A stretch of 19,250 nt of DNA from JAVBUY01 sp031552735 (lineage in GTDB: Bacteria > Bacillota > Clostridia > Christensenellales > Aristaeellaceae): assembly GCA_031552735.1 (NCBI GenBank), contig JAVBMF010000022.1, forward strand, positions 1-19,250, in the 5' to 3' direction. Under the pieces are notes generated by a model. It saw only the letters and a list, made by a program, of their open reading frames with translations. It was not told where the DNA came from and did not search any database. A program made the position numbers and the translations under genes. How positions within the stretch are numbered: the first letter of the stretch is position 1; each line of letters begins with the position of its first letter. This document shows, one piece after another, positions 1-7,095 of this stretch.

Positions 1-1
1 C

Positions 2-1789
2 ATTCTGTTCAAGGATGACGAGCTGATACAGGCGTACGAGACGGGGCGCGGCAAGTTGCAAAACCGCGCGAAGGTCGAGATCGAGCCCGGCCCGAACGGG
101 CGCACGCTGCTGGTCGTGACCGAGATGCCGTATCAGGTGAACAAGGCGAACATGCTCGAGAAGATAATGCGGCTGAGCGAGGAAAAGAAGGCGCTGTTCT
201 CCGGCATACACGATATAAGGGACGAGTCCGACCGCACGGGCATGCGCGCGGTCATCGAGCTCAAGCGCGATGTGGACGCTGAAAAGACGCTGAACGCGCT
301 GTATAAGTACTCCGACTTGCAAGTGACGTTCGGCGTGAACATGGTCGCCATCGCGGGCGGCAAGCCGGTGCAGATGGGGCTGAAAGAAGCGATCGGCCAC
401 TATATCGCGCACCAGAAGAATGTGGTGACCGCGCGCACGCAGTACGAGCTGGAGCAGGCCAAGGCGCGCGAGCACATTTTGGCCGGATTGATCATCGCGG
501 TGGACAATCTGGACGCGGTGATCAAGCTGATCCGTGCCAGCAAGAACGGAAAGGAAGCGCGCGAAGGGCTGGTTGCCACCTTTGGCCTGACCGAGATTCA
601 GGCGCAGGCCATTCTGGATCTGCGACTCCAGCGCCTGACCGGGCTGGAGATTGTGTCGCTGCGACAGGAGTACGCCGATATCCTAAAGCTGATCGACACG
701 CTGGAGGCCATCCTGGCCAGCGAAAAGAAGCTGTTGGCGGTCATCAAGAAAGAGCTGGGCGTCATCCGCGATCAATACGCCGACGTGCGCCGCACGCAGA
801 TTGTCGATGAGGGCGAGAATGCGCTGCCTGAGCCGGATGAGAAGCCGATTGCCGAGGAAGCGGTGGTCATCTATACGCGCGGCGGCTCGATGAAGCGGAT
901 GTGGCCCAAGGCCTATGAGAAGCTGGGTCCGCCGGAGGACGCGCAGTCCGAGCCGGTACAGGTCTTTGCCACGATGACTGACCATGTGTTCTACTTCTTT
1001 ACCAACAAGGGCAATTGCTATGTGCTGCCGGTCAGCGCCGTGCCCGAGACCAATCGCCCCAAGGATCGCGGGCTGCTGCTGTCCGGTCTGCTGGCCGGGC
1101 TGGAGGACGGCGAACAGCCGGTGCGCATCTTCTGCCTGCCGCCCGGTGTGCTGGAGAGTGGCATGCCCGACCTGCTGATGGTCACCTCCGGCGGCATGAT
1201 CAAGCGCACGCAAGCCAGTGAGTATGCTGTGCGTAAGCAAAAGTACGCGGCGCTGTCGCTGCGGGTAAACGACGCGCTGTGCTATATCGAGCCGCTGCAA
1301 CCCAACTGCACCATGCTGCTGATTTCCGAGCAGGGGATGAGCATCCAGTTCACACTGGACGCCGTGCCGGTAACCGGCCGCGTAACCGGCGGCGTAAAGG
1401 CGATGCAACTGGACGCGGGCGACGCGGTCAAGTGGTGCGGGCAAGTAACGCCCGAGGGCGAGATGCTGGTGATCAGCGACCGCGGGTATGGCAAGCGCGT
1501 GCTGATGGTCGATTTTGATATCCAGAATCGCAACGGCAAGGGACTGAAGGTATTCACCTTCAACAAGAACGGCTCCAACGGTACCGTGGTGGCGGCTGCC
1601 TGCTATGTGACCGCGCCATACACCGTGCTGGTGCACCAAAAGAGCGGCATGACCACCCCGCTGTTCACCGAGGAAGTGCTCATCGAGGAGCGTGCCTCCA
1701 AGGGGAAAATGCTGGTGATGGCGCTGATGGACGATGTGGTAACCGGAATCAGTCTGCCCGACGACGCGCCGGGCACAAACGCCCAATAA
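2..1789 (+). CDS. DNA gyrase/topoisomerase IV subunit A, C-terminal part (5' end outside window)
   Basis: This is the A subunit of a type IIA topoisomerase, which cuts and passes duplex DNA together with a GyrB/ParE partner. The frame is open from the window edge, so the N-terminal winged-helix and catalytic Tyr region is missing; 595 residues remain. The first residues contain YETGRGK, typical of the tower region. The coiled-coil and C-gate follow, with the family signature FGLTEIQAQAILDLRLQRL. From about residue 280 to the end lies a six-bladed beta-pinwheel, with repeats such as GGMIKRTQASEY and RGYGKRVLMVDFDIQNRNGKG. In the first blade, where gyrases carry QRRGGRG/K, the sequence reads YEKLGPPEDAQSEP, so the GyrA box is absent. 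That favours a ParC-type or decatenase-like enzyme over a wrapping gyrase. The family is certain; the choice between gyrA and parC is not, because it rests on one motif in a partial protein. Confidence 0.93.
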   Translation: MLFKDDELIQAYETGRGKLQNRAKVEIEPGPNGRTLLVVTEMPYQVNKANMLEKIMRLSEEKKALFSGIHDIRDESDRTGMRAVIELKRDVDAEKTLNALYKYSDLQVTFGVNMVAIAGGKPVQMGLKEAIGHYIAHQKNVVTARTQYELEQAKAREHILAGLIIAVDNLDAVIKLIRASKNGKEAREGLVATFGLTEIQAQAILDLRLQRLTGLEIVSLRQEYADILKLIDTLEAILASEKKLLAVIKKELGVIRDQYADVRRTQIVDEGENALPEPDEKPIAEEAVVIYTRGGSMKRMWPKAYEKLGPPEDAQSEPVQVFATMTDHVFYFFTNKGNCYVLPVSAVPETNRPKDRGLLLSGLLAGLEDGEQPVRIFCLPPGVLESGMPDLLMVTSGGMIKRTQASEYAVRKQKYAALSLRVNDALCYIEPLQPNCTMLLISEQGMSIQFTLDAVPVTGRVTGGVKAMQLDAGDAVKWCGQVTPEGEMLVISDRGYGKRVLMVDFDIQNRNGKGLKVFTFNKNGSNGTVVAAACYVTAPYTVLVHQKSGMTTPLFTEEVLIEERASKGKMLVMALMDDVVTGISLPDDAPGTNAQ

Positions 1790-1817
1790 ACCGCGACAAT
1801 GCGGAAAGGGGACTACA

Positions 1818-2738
1818 ATGCGAAATACTGTACCGGTTTTCCTATATATCGCGCTGGCTGTGGCGATCTGCGCGCTGGCTGTGCTGGCGGTGTGGTATTA
1901 CAGACTGCGGCAACAGCGTGACCCCGCGCGCAGTGCGCTGGTGGATTTGCTGCCACAGATGCTGATGGTGCTGGACGAGAACGGGCGCATCATTGATGCC
2001 AACCCGGCCGCGCGTGAGGCGCTGCGCATTGAGATGCCCTTGGGCAAGCAAAAGTGTGATCAGGTGCTGGACACCTGGCTGGAAAGCCGGGGCGGGGAGC
2101 GGTTGGTGCTGGAGGACGAACACTATCTGTTTGTCAGCGAAGGCGACCGCAAGGTCTGCTACCAATTGACCAAGCATCAGCTAGAGTCCGGCGGCATGCA
2201 TCAGGGCTTTGCGGTGGTCATTAACGATGTGACCTCCATGCACAAGATGCTGGAAACGCTGCGCACCCAGGCCAACCATGACACCATGACCGGGTTGCCC
2301 AACCGTCGCGCGTATGACGAAAAAACGCGCCAGATGGTACGTCAGGGACAGTACCCGTTTGCGGTGGTGCTCGTCGATCTGGATCACCTGAAGCGCATCA
2401 ACGATACTTGCGGGCACATCGAAGGCGACAAAGCGCTAAGCTTTGTGGCCACTGTGCTGGCGCAGCATGTGCCGCCCATGGGCATTGCCGCACGCATCGG
2501 CGGCGACGAATTTGCCATGGTGATCCCCGACGTGGACCAGATCGCCGCCGACGCGCTGTGCGAAAAGATGCTGACCGAGATTCACCAGCTCATGCTGCCA
2601 TATGGCGCGCCGCTGTCCGCGTCGTTTGGCACGGCGGTGATGCGCAGTGGCGAGCAACTGTTCATCGACGTATACGAAACCGCCGACAAACGCATGTATG
2701 TGCAAAAGCTGCTGCACCACGCGGTGCGCGAGGTGTAG
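1818..2738 (+). CDS. Membrane-anchored PAS-GGDEF protein, putative diguanylate cyclase
   Basis: A predicted 306-residue protein that would make the second messenger cyclic di-GMP from two GTP. An N-terminal hydrophobic helix (about residues 7-28) anchors it in the membrane with almost nothing outside. A PAS-like sensor fold follows (about 42-138, with LLPQMLMVLDENGRIIDANP). The GGDEF domain covers about 150-306: HDTMTGLPNRRAY, the metal-binding VDLDHLKRIND (Asp187) and an intact RIGGDEF (GGDEF at 228-232). The RxxD inhibitory site expected just upstream of GGDEF is missing (the segment reads PPMG), so product feedback inhibition is unlikely. The start ATG follows GGAAAGGGGAC at a normal distance. 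It lies 28 bases after the topoisomerase gene with no terminator between, so co-transcription is plausible. The signal it senses cannot be read from sequence. Confidence 0.88.
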   Translation: MRNTVPVFLYIALAVAICALAVLAVWYYRLRQQRDPARSALVDLLPQMLMVLDENGRIIDANPAAREALRIEMPLGKQKCDQVLDTWLESRGGERLVLEDEHYLFVSEGDRKVCYQLTKHQLESGGMHQGFAVVINDVTSMHKMLETLRTQANHDTMTGLPNRRAYDEKTRQMVRQGQYPFAVVLVDLDHLKRINDTCGHIEGDKALSFVATVLAQHVPPMGIAARIGGDEFAMVIPDVDQIAADALCEKMLTEIHQLMLPYGAPLSASFGTAVMRSGEQLFIDVYETADKRMYVQKLLHHAVREV

Positions 2739-2753
2739 GGCACGATGCAAACG

Positions 2754-2782
2754 TTGTAATTTGCGCGTGGTCGTGGTATACT
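2754..2782 (+). promoter_or_regulatory. Sigma-A-type promoter for the yicC operon
   Basis: The -35 element TTGTAA (2754-2759) and -10 element TATACT (2777-2782) are separated by exactly 17 bases. A TG one base upstream of the -10 (2774-2775) makes it an extended -10. It lies in the gap between the GGDEF gene and yicC, about 40 bases before the yicC start, and is the only good promoter ahead of yicC–remA–gmk–rpoZ–coaBC. It is a consensus match by eye, not a mapped start site. Confidence 0.75.
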
Positions 2783-2823
2783 AACGTTTCGCAACAAGAA
2801 AAGGGATGCGGGAGGGGATGCCG

Positions 2824-3696
2824 GTGCTGAGCATGACCGGGTATGGGCGCAAGCAGGTGCTGCGCGATGGGCGCGAGATGACCATCGAGGTCAAGAGCGT
2901 CAACCACCGCTTTCTGGATATTTCGTTTCGCATGCCACGACACTTGGGCTTTCTGGAAGACCCAATCCGCAAGGCGCTGGGCGAGCGCATGCAGCGCGGG
3001 CATGTGGACATCAATCTGAGCTATCGCAACGGGCGCGAGGATGCGCGCGTCGTCACGGTGGACAGCGCGCTGCTGGGCGCGTATAAGGCGGCGTTTGGCC
3101 AGATTCAGCAGGCTGCCGATTGCCGCGACGACATGGCGCTGTCCCACTATACGCGCCTGCCGGATGTGTTGGTCGTCACTGAGCAGGAGGAAAACCGCGA
3201 TGCGGTGATCGCACTGATGCAAGAAACGCTGTCGCTTGCCTGTGATGAGGCCTGCGCCATGCGCGCACGGGAAGGCGCGACATTGCGCCGCGACATGGAA
3301 GAGAAGATTGCGCACATCGAGCAACTGGCCGCCGAGATTGCCCTACGCGCGCCGCTGGTCGCGCAGGCGTATCAAGAAAAGCTGATGGCGCGCCTCGCCG
3401 AGCTGACGGACGTGCCCATCGAGCCGCAGCGTCTGGCGCAGGAAGTGGCGATCTACGCGGATCGCTGCGCCATCGACGAGGAACTGGTGCGGCTGGCAAG
3501 CCATATCCAGCAGATTCGCGAGGCGTTCGCCTCCGACGAGGCAGTAGGACGCCGTCTGGATTTCTTGATCCAAGAGCTCAACCGCGAGGTCAACACCATC
3601 GGCTCGAAAGCGTCCGATCTGACCATCGCCGCGCGTGTGGTCGATGCCAAGGCCGATATCGAGAAGCTGCGCGAGCAGGTGCAGAATATCGAGTAG
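2824..3696 (+). CDS. yicC: YicC/YloC family endoribonuclease
   Basis: A 290-residue member of the YicC family; E. coli YicC is a ribonuclease involved in small-RNA turnover. I chose the GTG at 2824. It is preceded by GGAGGGG (2811-2817) at a 6-base spacing and gives the N-terminus M-L-S-M-T-G-Y-G, which matches the family's usual MI(K/R)SMTG(F/Y)G. Upstream in-frame ATGs at 2806 and 2818 overlap or abut that ribosome binding site and would add residues the family lacks. The N-terminal domain carries IEVKSVNHRFLDISFRMP. The C-terminal DUF1732 part has RRLDFLIQELNREVNTIGSK and ends in EKLREQVQNIE, both family hallmarks. It is the first gene of a compact operon with remA and gmk downstream, the usual Bacillota order. 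Confidence 0.93.
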   Translation: MLSMTGYGRKQVLRDGREMTIEVKSVNHRFLDISFRMPRHLGFLEDPIRKALGERMQRGHVDINLSYRNGREDARVVTVDSALLGAYKAAFGQIQQAADCRDDMALSHYTRLPDVLVVTEQEENRDAVIALMQETLSLACDEACAMRAREGATLRRDMEEKIAHIEQLAAEIALRAPLVAQAYQEKLMARLAELTDVPIEPQRLAQEVAIYADRCAIDEELVRLASHIQQIREAFASDEAVGRRLDFLIQELNREVNTIGSKASDLTIAARVVDAKADIEKLREQVQNIE

Positions 3697-3730
3697 TCAT
3701 CCGCGCAAGCCGCAGCAAAGGAGGCCCTGC

Positions 3731-4015
3731 ATGCCCATCCGGCTGATCAACATCGGGTTTGGCAACATCGTATCGGCGAACCGCCTGGTCGCCATCGTTG
3801 GACCGGATTCCGCGCCGATTAAGCGCACCATCCAGGAGGCGCGCGAGCAGGGTCGCCTGATCGACGCCACGTATGGCCGTCGCACGCGCGCGGTGATCAT
3901 CACCGACAGCGACCATGTGATCCTGTCGGCTGTGCAGCCGGAAACTGTGGCGCACCGCCTGGACGCGAAGGAACCCGCAAACGCCGTCGATGAGGCGGAC
4001 GACGAGGAGGAATAA
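3731..4015 (+). CDS. remA: Extracellular matrix regulator RemA (DUF370 family)
   Basis: A 94-residue DNA-binding protein. B. subtilis RemA is a multimeric activator of matrix operons and osmoprotection genes. Almost the whole protein matches the family: LINIGFGNIVSANR near the start, SAPIKRTIQEAREQGRLIDA in the middle, then ATYGRRTRAV and SDHVILSAVQPETVAHRL. The arginines in NR (residue 18) and GRRTR (50, 51, 53) are the basic residues expected to contact DNA. The last 15 or so residues form an acidic tail (DEADDEEE) that is less conserved in the family. The start ATG has a perfect AAAGGAGG just upstream. It lies 34 bases after yicC and 3 bases before gmk, in the usual yicC–remA–gmk order. 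Confidence 0.95.
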   Translation: MPIRLINIGFGNIVSANRLVAIVGPDSAPIKRTIQEAREQGRLIDATYGRRTRAVIITDSDHVILSAVQPETVAHRLDAKEPANAVDEADDEEE

Positions 4016-4018
4016 CAA

Positions 4019-4627
4019 GTGCCCACTATTCGCAAAGGCATGCTGTTGGTCATCTCGGGGCCGTCCGGCGCAGGCAAAGGCACGCTGTGCAAGCGACTGC
4101 TGGCCGACGACGCGAACATCTGCTTTTCGGTATCGGCGACGACGCGCAAGCCGCGCGTTGGCGAAGAGGACGGCCGCGACTATTACTTCATGACCGAAGA
4201 GGCGTTCCAGCAGCGCGTCGATCTGGGCGAGTTTCTGGAGTGCGCGGTGGTGCATGGGCATCGCTACGGCACATTGCGCCGTCAAGTGACTGAGAAGCTG
4301 GATCGCGGGCAGGATGTGCTGCTGGACATTGATCCGCAGGGTGCCCGCAGTGTGGCCGCCGCGATGCCGGAGTGTGTGACCGTGTTTATCCTGCCCCCAA
4401 GTTTCGATGAGCTGCGCGTGCGGCTGCATACCCGCAATACCGAGGATGAGTCCGAGATTTCCCGCCGTCTGGGCAATGCCAAGGGAGAGATTGACCAGCT
4501 CAGCAAGTACCAATACGCAATCATCAACAGTTCGGTTGATCAGGCGATGCGCGAGTTATCCGCCATCGTGCAGGCCGAGCGCCAGAGCACGACCCGCTTC
4601 TTTCCGGAGATTCCGCAGAGTCTGTAG
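4019..4627 (+). CDS. gmk: Guanylate kinase
   Basis: A 202-residue enzyme that phosphorylates GMP (and dGMP) to GDP with ATP, an essential cytosolic step in guanine nucleotide supply. The P-loop GPSGAGKGT lies at residues 14-22. The GMP-binding segment follows with SATTRKPRVGEEDGRDYYF and, further on, GEFLECAVVHGHRYGT. The next strand reads DIDPQGA where most relatives have DIEVQGA, a mild variation. The lid region carries RNTEDESEISRRL. Length is standard for the family. The start is GTG, with GAGGAGG eight bases upstream, only 3 bases after the remA stop. It is followed by rpoZ, as in many Bacillota. Confidence 0.96.
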   Translation: MPTIRKGMLLVISGPSGAGKGTLCKRLLADDANICFSVSATTRKPRVGEEDGRDYYFMTEEAFQQRVDLGEFLECAVVHGHRYGTLRRQVTEKLDRGQDVLLDIDPQGARSVAAAMPECVTVFILPPSFDELRVRLHTRNTEDESEISRRLGNAKGEIDQLSKYQYAIINSSVDQAMRELSAIVQAERQSTTRFFPEIPQSL

Positions 4628-4663
4628 TTCATGCAATCCACTACCTTAAAGGAGGAACCCATT

Positions 4664-4879
4664 ATGCCTATGACCAATCCGCCCATTGGCACGCTGCTGG
4701 AGAAAGCCGATTGCCGCTACACCTTGGTGGTTGAGGTTGCCAAGCGCGCGCGTCAGCTCGTGTCCGGCTTGCAGCCGCTGATCGACACCAAGGAAGTCAA
4801 ACCCGTCTGCATCGCGGTGGACGAGGTGAAGCGCGGTTTGATCGCCTACGATCGCCCGGCCGCCGCCACCGAGGACTGA
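4664..4879 (+). CDS. rpoZ: DNA-directed RNA polymerase omega subunit
   Basis: A 71-residue small subunit that helps assemble and stabilise RNA polymerase by holding the beta' subunit. The sequence shows the short omega pattern: a lead reading PPIGTLLEKADCRYTLVVEVAKRARQL, then the segment with KPVCIAVDEVKRG near the C-terminus. The ATG at 4664 was chosen because a full AAAGGAGG (4648-4655) lies eight bases upstream; an ATG two codons later (4670) is a minor alternative. It sits between gmk and coaBC, which is the family's usual place in Bacillota and supports the call for such a short protein. The C-terminal tail (AAATED) is not conserved. Confidence 0.92.
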   Translation: MPMTNPPIGTLLEKADCRYTLVVEVAKRARQLVSGLQPLIDTKEVKPVCIAVDEVKRGLIAYDRPAAATED

Positions 4880-4910
4880 TCCACACAACCAAAGCAAAGA
4901 AGGTGCCCGC

Positions 4911-6107
4911 ATGCTACAGGGACGCACGATCGTGCTGGGTATCACCGGCGGCATCGCGGCCTATAAGGCGGCGGAGCTGACCAGCCGGTTTGTCAAGCTG
5001 GGCGCGCAGGTGTATGTCGTCATGACAGAGCACGCCTGCGCGTTTGTTGCGCCGCTGACGTTTGAAACGCTGTCCGGCCATCCGGTGGCGCGCGATTTGT
5101 TCGAGCGCCCGGCCACCTGGGAGGTGGAGCACATCGCGCTGGCCAAGCGCGCTGATCTGTTTCTGATCGCTCCAGCCACCGCCAACATCCTTGGCAAGAT
5201 GGCGGGCGGCATCGCCGACGATATGCTGTCCACCACGGTCATGGCGACGCGCGCGCCGGTGCTGGTCGCGCCCGCGATGAACACCGGCATGTGGGAGAAC
5301 GCGGCCACGCGGCACAATATCGAGATTTTGTGCCAGCGTGGAGTGCTGATCGTTCCGCCCGAGAGCGGGCGACTGGCCTGCGGCGACGAGGGCGACGGCC
5401 GGTTGGCGCAGGTCGATGTAATTGTGCAGCGCGTGTGCGAGGTGCTGACACCTAAGGCCGATCTGGCGGGCAAGGCCGTGCTGGTCACCGCCGGGCCGAC
5501 GCGCGAGCCGCTGGACCCGGTGCGATACCTGACCAACCGCTCCTCGGGCAAGATGGGCTATGCCATCGCCGAGGCGGCGGCGCAAAGAGGCGCGCGGGTG
5601 ACGCTGCTGACCGGGCCGGTGGCTATTGCACCGCCCAAGGGTGTGACCGTGCACCGCTTTGACACGACGGCGCAGCTCTATGACCTGATGATGGCCGAAG
5701 CGCCCGTTGCCGATATCGTCATCCAGGCCGCCGCGCCTGCCGACTTTTGCGCCAAGCAAGTCGCGGCGCAGAAGATCAAGAAGCAGGGCGACGGCGGGCT
5801 GACGCTGGAGCTGACGCAGACGCCGGATATCGCCGCAGCGGTGGGCAAAGCCAAGCGTAAGGGACAGTTGCTGGTCGCCTTTGCCGCCGAGACCGAGCAC
5901 ATCGAAGAAAACGCGAAAAAGAAGCTGGACAAGAAGAGCGCCGATCTGATCGTCGCCAACGATGTGACGCAAGCGGGCGCGGGGTTCGATGTGGATACCA
6001 ACATCGCCACGCTGATTACCGCTGCCGGACAGACCGCGCTGCCCAAGATGCGCAAGCGAGAGTTGGCCGACGCGATACTGGACGCCATATTGAAGCTGTC
6101 GGAGTGA
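4911..6107 (+). CDS. coaBC: Bifunctional phosphopantothenoylcysteine decarboxylase / phosphopantothenate–cysteine ligase
   Basis: A 398-residue fusion enzyme that joins cysteine to 4'-phosphopantothenate and then decarboxylates the product, two steps of coenzyme A synthesis. The N-terminal flavin-dependent CoaC domain (about 1-180) shows GITGGIAAYKAAEL, catalytic His74 in VEHIALAKRAD, the PAMN motif (Asn124) and Cys157 in GRLACGDEGDGRL. The CoaB domain (about 188-398) has VTAGPTREPLDPVRYLTNRS and SSGKMGYAIAEAA. It also has KIKK around Lys290, which corresponds to the catalytic lysine, and AFAAET and DLIVANDV further on. All expected catalytic residues are present. An AGAAGG ribosome binding site precedes the ATG. 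It is the last gene of the yicC operon; its final codons and stop form part of a hairpin terminator. Confidence 0.97.
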   Translation: MLQGRTIVLGITGGIAAYKAAELTSRFVKLGAQVYVVMTEHACAFVAPLTFETLSGHPVARDLFERPATWEVEHIALAKRADLFLIAPATANILGKMAGGIADDMLSTTVMATRAPVLVAPAMNTGMWENAATRHNIEILCQRGVLIVPPESGRLACGDEGDGRLAQVDVIVQRVCEVLTPKADLAGKAVLVTAGPTREPLDPVRYLTNRSSGKMGYAIAEAAAQRGARVTLLTGPVAIAPPKGVTVHRFDTTAQLYDLMMAEAPVADIVIQAAAPADFCAKQVAAQKIKKQGDGGLTLELTQTPDIAAAVGKAKRKGQLLVAFAAETEHIEENAKKKLDKKSADLIVANDVTQAGAGFDVDTNIATLITAAGQTALPKMRKRELADAILDAILKLSE

Positions 6108-6122
6108 TTCGGCAGCTTTTTT
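6093..6122 (+). terminator. Rho-independent terminator overlapping the coaBC stop codon
   Basis: AAGCTGTCG (6093-6101) pairs with CGGCAGCTT (6110-6118) through nine pairs including one G-T wobble, around an 8-base loop. Six T follow (6117-6122). The coaBC stop TGA (6105-6107) lies inside the loop. The ribosome binding site of the next gene begins at the very next base. Confidence 0.8.
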
Positions 6123-6137
6123 GGAGGACAATGCAGT

Positions 6138-6974
6138 ATGGAGATTGTATTCTGCAACCACAACGATCCGGACTATCAGCGCGGGCTGAACGCGCTGCTG
6201 AGTAAGGTGTTTTTCAGCTTTGATTTTTGGTTTGCGCTGCATCTGTGGGATGCGCAGTATGAGAGCTACGCCATCGTCGAAGATGGCCAGTTTGTGTCTA
6301 ATATCTGTGTGTTTAAGAGCCGGATTTTGCTGCGTGGGCAGGAGCATCTGGCGCTGTCGATCGGCGCGGTGTGCACACTGCCGGACTATCGTGGCAGAGG
6401 GTATTCGCGCATGCTAATGGAACACATCATTGCGCGCTATCCGGGTGTGCCGATGTATCTTTCGGCCAATCAGTCAGTGGTGGATTTCTATCCGCGATTT
6501 GGGTTTTTGCGCGTGGCAGAGCGCTTGCCTGTGTCTGCGTGTTGTGTGGACAACGCAACATCAGCCGTGCGTATCACGCCGCAGGATGTGCGGCAATACC
6601 TGGCTGATCGACGCAACCTGTCGGAGATGCTGGACATGCGCAACAGTTTTCCGCTCTCGATGTTTCACCTGCATTCCGGGGCGTATGACAACATGTTGTA
6701 TACGCTGCCAGCGCTGGGCGCGCTGTTGGTCGCCGAGCAAAACGGAGAGACGCTGCACATCGTCGGACTGTTCGCCAAAAGAGAATTGACCTGGGCGCAG
6801 CTTGCACCGCATCTGCCCTTTTCCGACGTGCGTCGTGTCACCTTCGGCTTTATGCCCGATCGACTGGACATTCCGTATGCCATGGAGCCTGATCCGAATC
6901 CAAACATTTGGTTTGCGCGCGGGGTAAAGTCCGACGTGGAGGGGCTAAAGTTCCCGGAGTTGGCGGCTACGTGA
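6138..6974 (+). CDS. GNAT family N-acetyltransferase, substrate unknown
   Basis: A 278-residue predicted acyl-CoA-dependent transferase. The N-terminal half (about 1-150) is a GNAT fold: SIGAVCTLPDYRGRGYSRMLMEHII holds the acetyl-CoA pyrophosphate loop (RGRGYS at 85-90), and VVDFYPRFGFLRV is the usual late motif (about 114-126). The C-terminal half (about 150-278) is an additional domain that I cannot name; it contains SFPLSMFHLHSGAYDN and GFMPDRLDIPYAMEPDPNPN. The overall shape, GNAT followed by a second domain, recalls the broad Eis-like group, but the similarity is too general to assign a substrate. GGAGG lies ten bases before the ATG. It is flanked by terminators on both sides and is not part of the conserved Bacillota gene order here, so it looks like an inserted lineage-specific gene. 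Confidence 0.85.
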   Translation: MEIVFCNHNDPDYQRGLNALLSKVFFSFDFWFALHLWDAQYESYAIVEDGQFVSNICVFKSRILLRGQEHLALSIGAVCTLPDYRGRGYSRMLMEHIIARYPGVPMYLSANQSVVDFYPRFGFLRVAERLPVSACCVDNATSAVRITPQDVRQYLADRRNLSEMLDMRNSFPLSMFHLHSGAYDNMLYTLPALGALLVAEQNGETLHIVGLFAKRELTWAQLAPHLPFSDVRRVTFGFMPDRLDIPYAMEPDPNPNIWFARGVKSDVEGLKFPELAAT

Positions 6975-6992
6975 CGTCCATGGCGACACAGG

Positions 6993-7014
6993 CGGCTCAT
7001 TGCGAGCCGTTTTT
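6993..7014 (+). terminator. Rho-independent terminator after the GNAT gene
   Basis: CGGCTC (6993-6998) pairs perfectly with GAGCCG (7004-7009) around a 5-base loop, and is followed by TTTTT, one C and TTTT. It isolates the GNAT gene from the priA promoter that follows. Confidence 0.8.
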
Positions 7015-7031
7015 CTTTTGCGGCGCACCCC

Positions 7032-7060
7032 TTGCCGCTTGACGCGCCAGACTGTATAAT
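7032..7060 (+). promoter_or_regulatory. Sigma-A-type promoter for the priA operon
   Basis: TTGCCG (7032-7037) and a perfect TATAAT (7055-7060) are spaced by 17 bases, and TG directly precedes the -10. The predicted transcript starts near 7067, just ahead of the priA ribosome binding site, which rules out translation starts upstream of about 7067. It probably drives priA through rpe, as I see no strong terminator in that run. Confidence 0.78.
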
Positions 7061-7095
7061 ATAGTTTGCGAATTTATGCGAAAGGGGGAATCGGC

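Noticed and set aside
683..1786. Long open frame on the minus strand opposite the topoisomerase gene
   Set aside because: High GC and strong third-position bias remove stops from the antisense frame; the product has no recognisable motif and the plus strand is clearly coding.
2738..2776. Possible terminator after the GGDEF gene (GCAAA ... TTTGC)
   Set aside because: Only five weak pairs and no T run; the same bases serve the yicC promoter.
4914..6347. 477-codon minus-strand frame opposite coaBC
   Set aside because: Mirror of the coaBC codon pattern, Arg/His/Gln-rich composition, no ribosome binding site, and it runs through a terminator.
7039..7060. TTGACG as the -35 of the priA promoter
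   Set aside because: It lies only 10 bases from the TATAAT, too close; TTGCCG at 7032 has the correct 17-base spacing.
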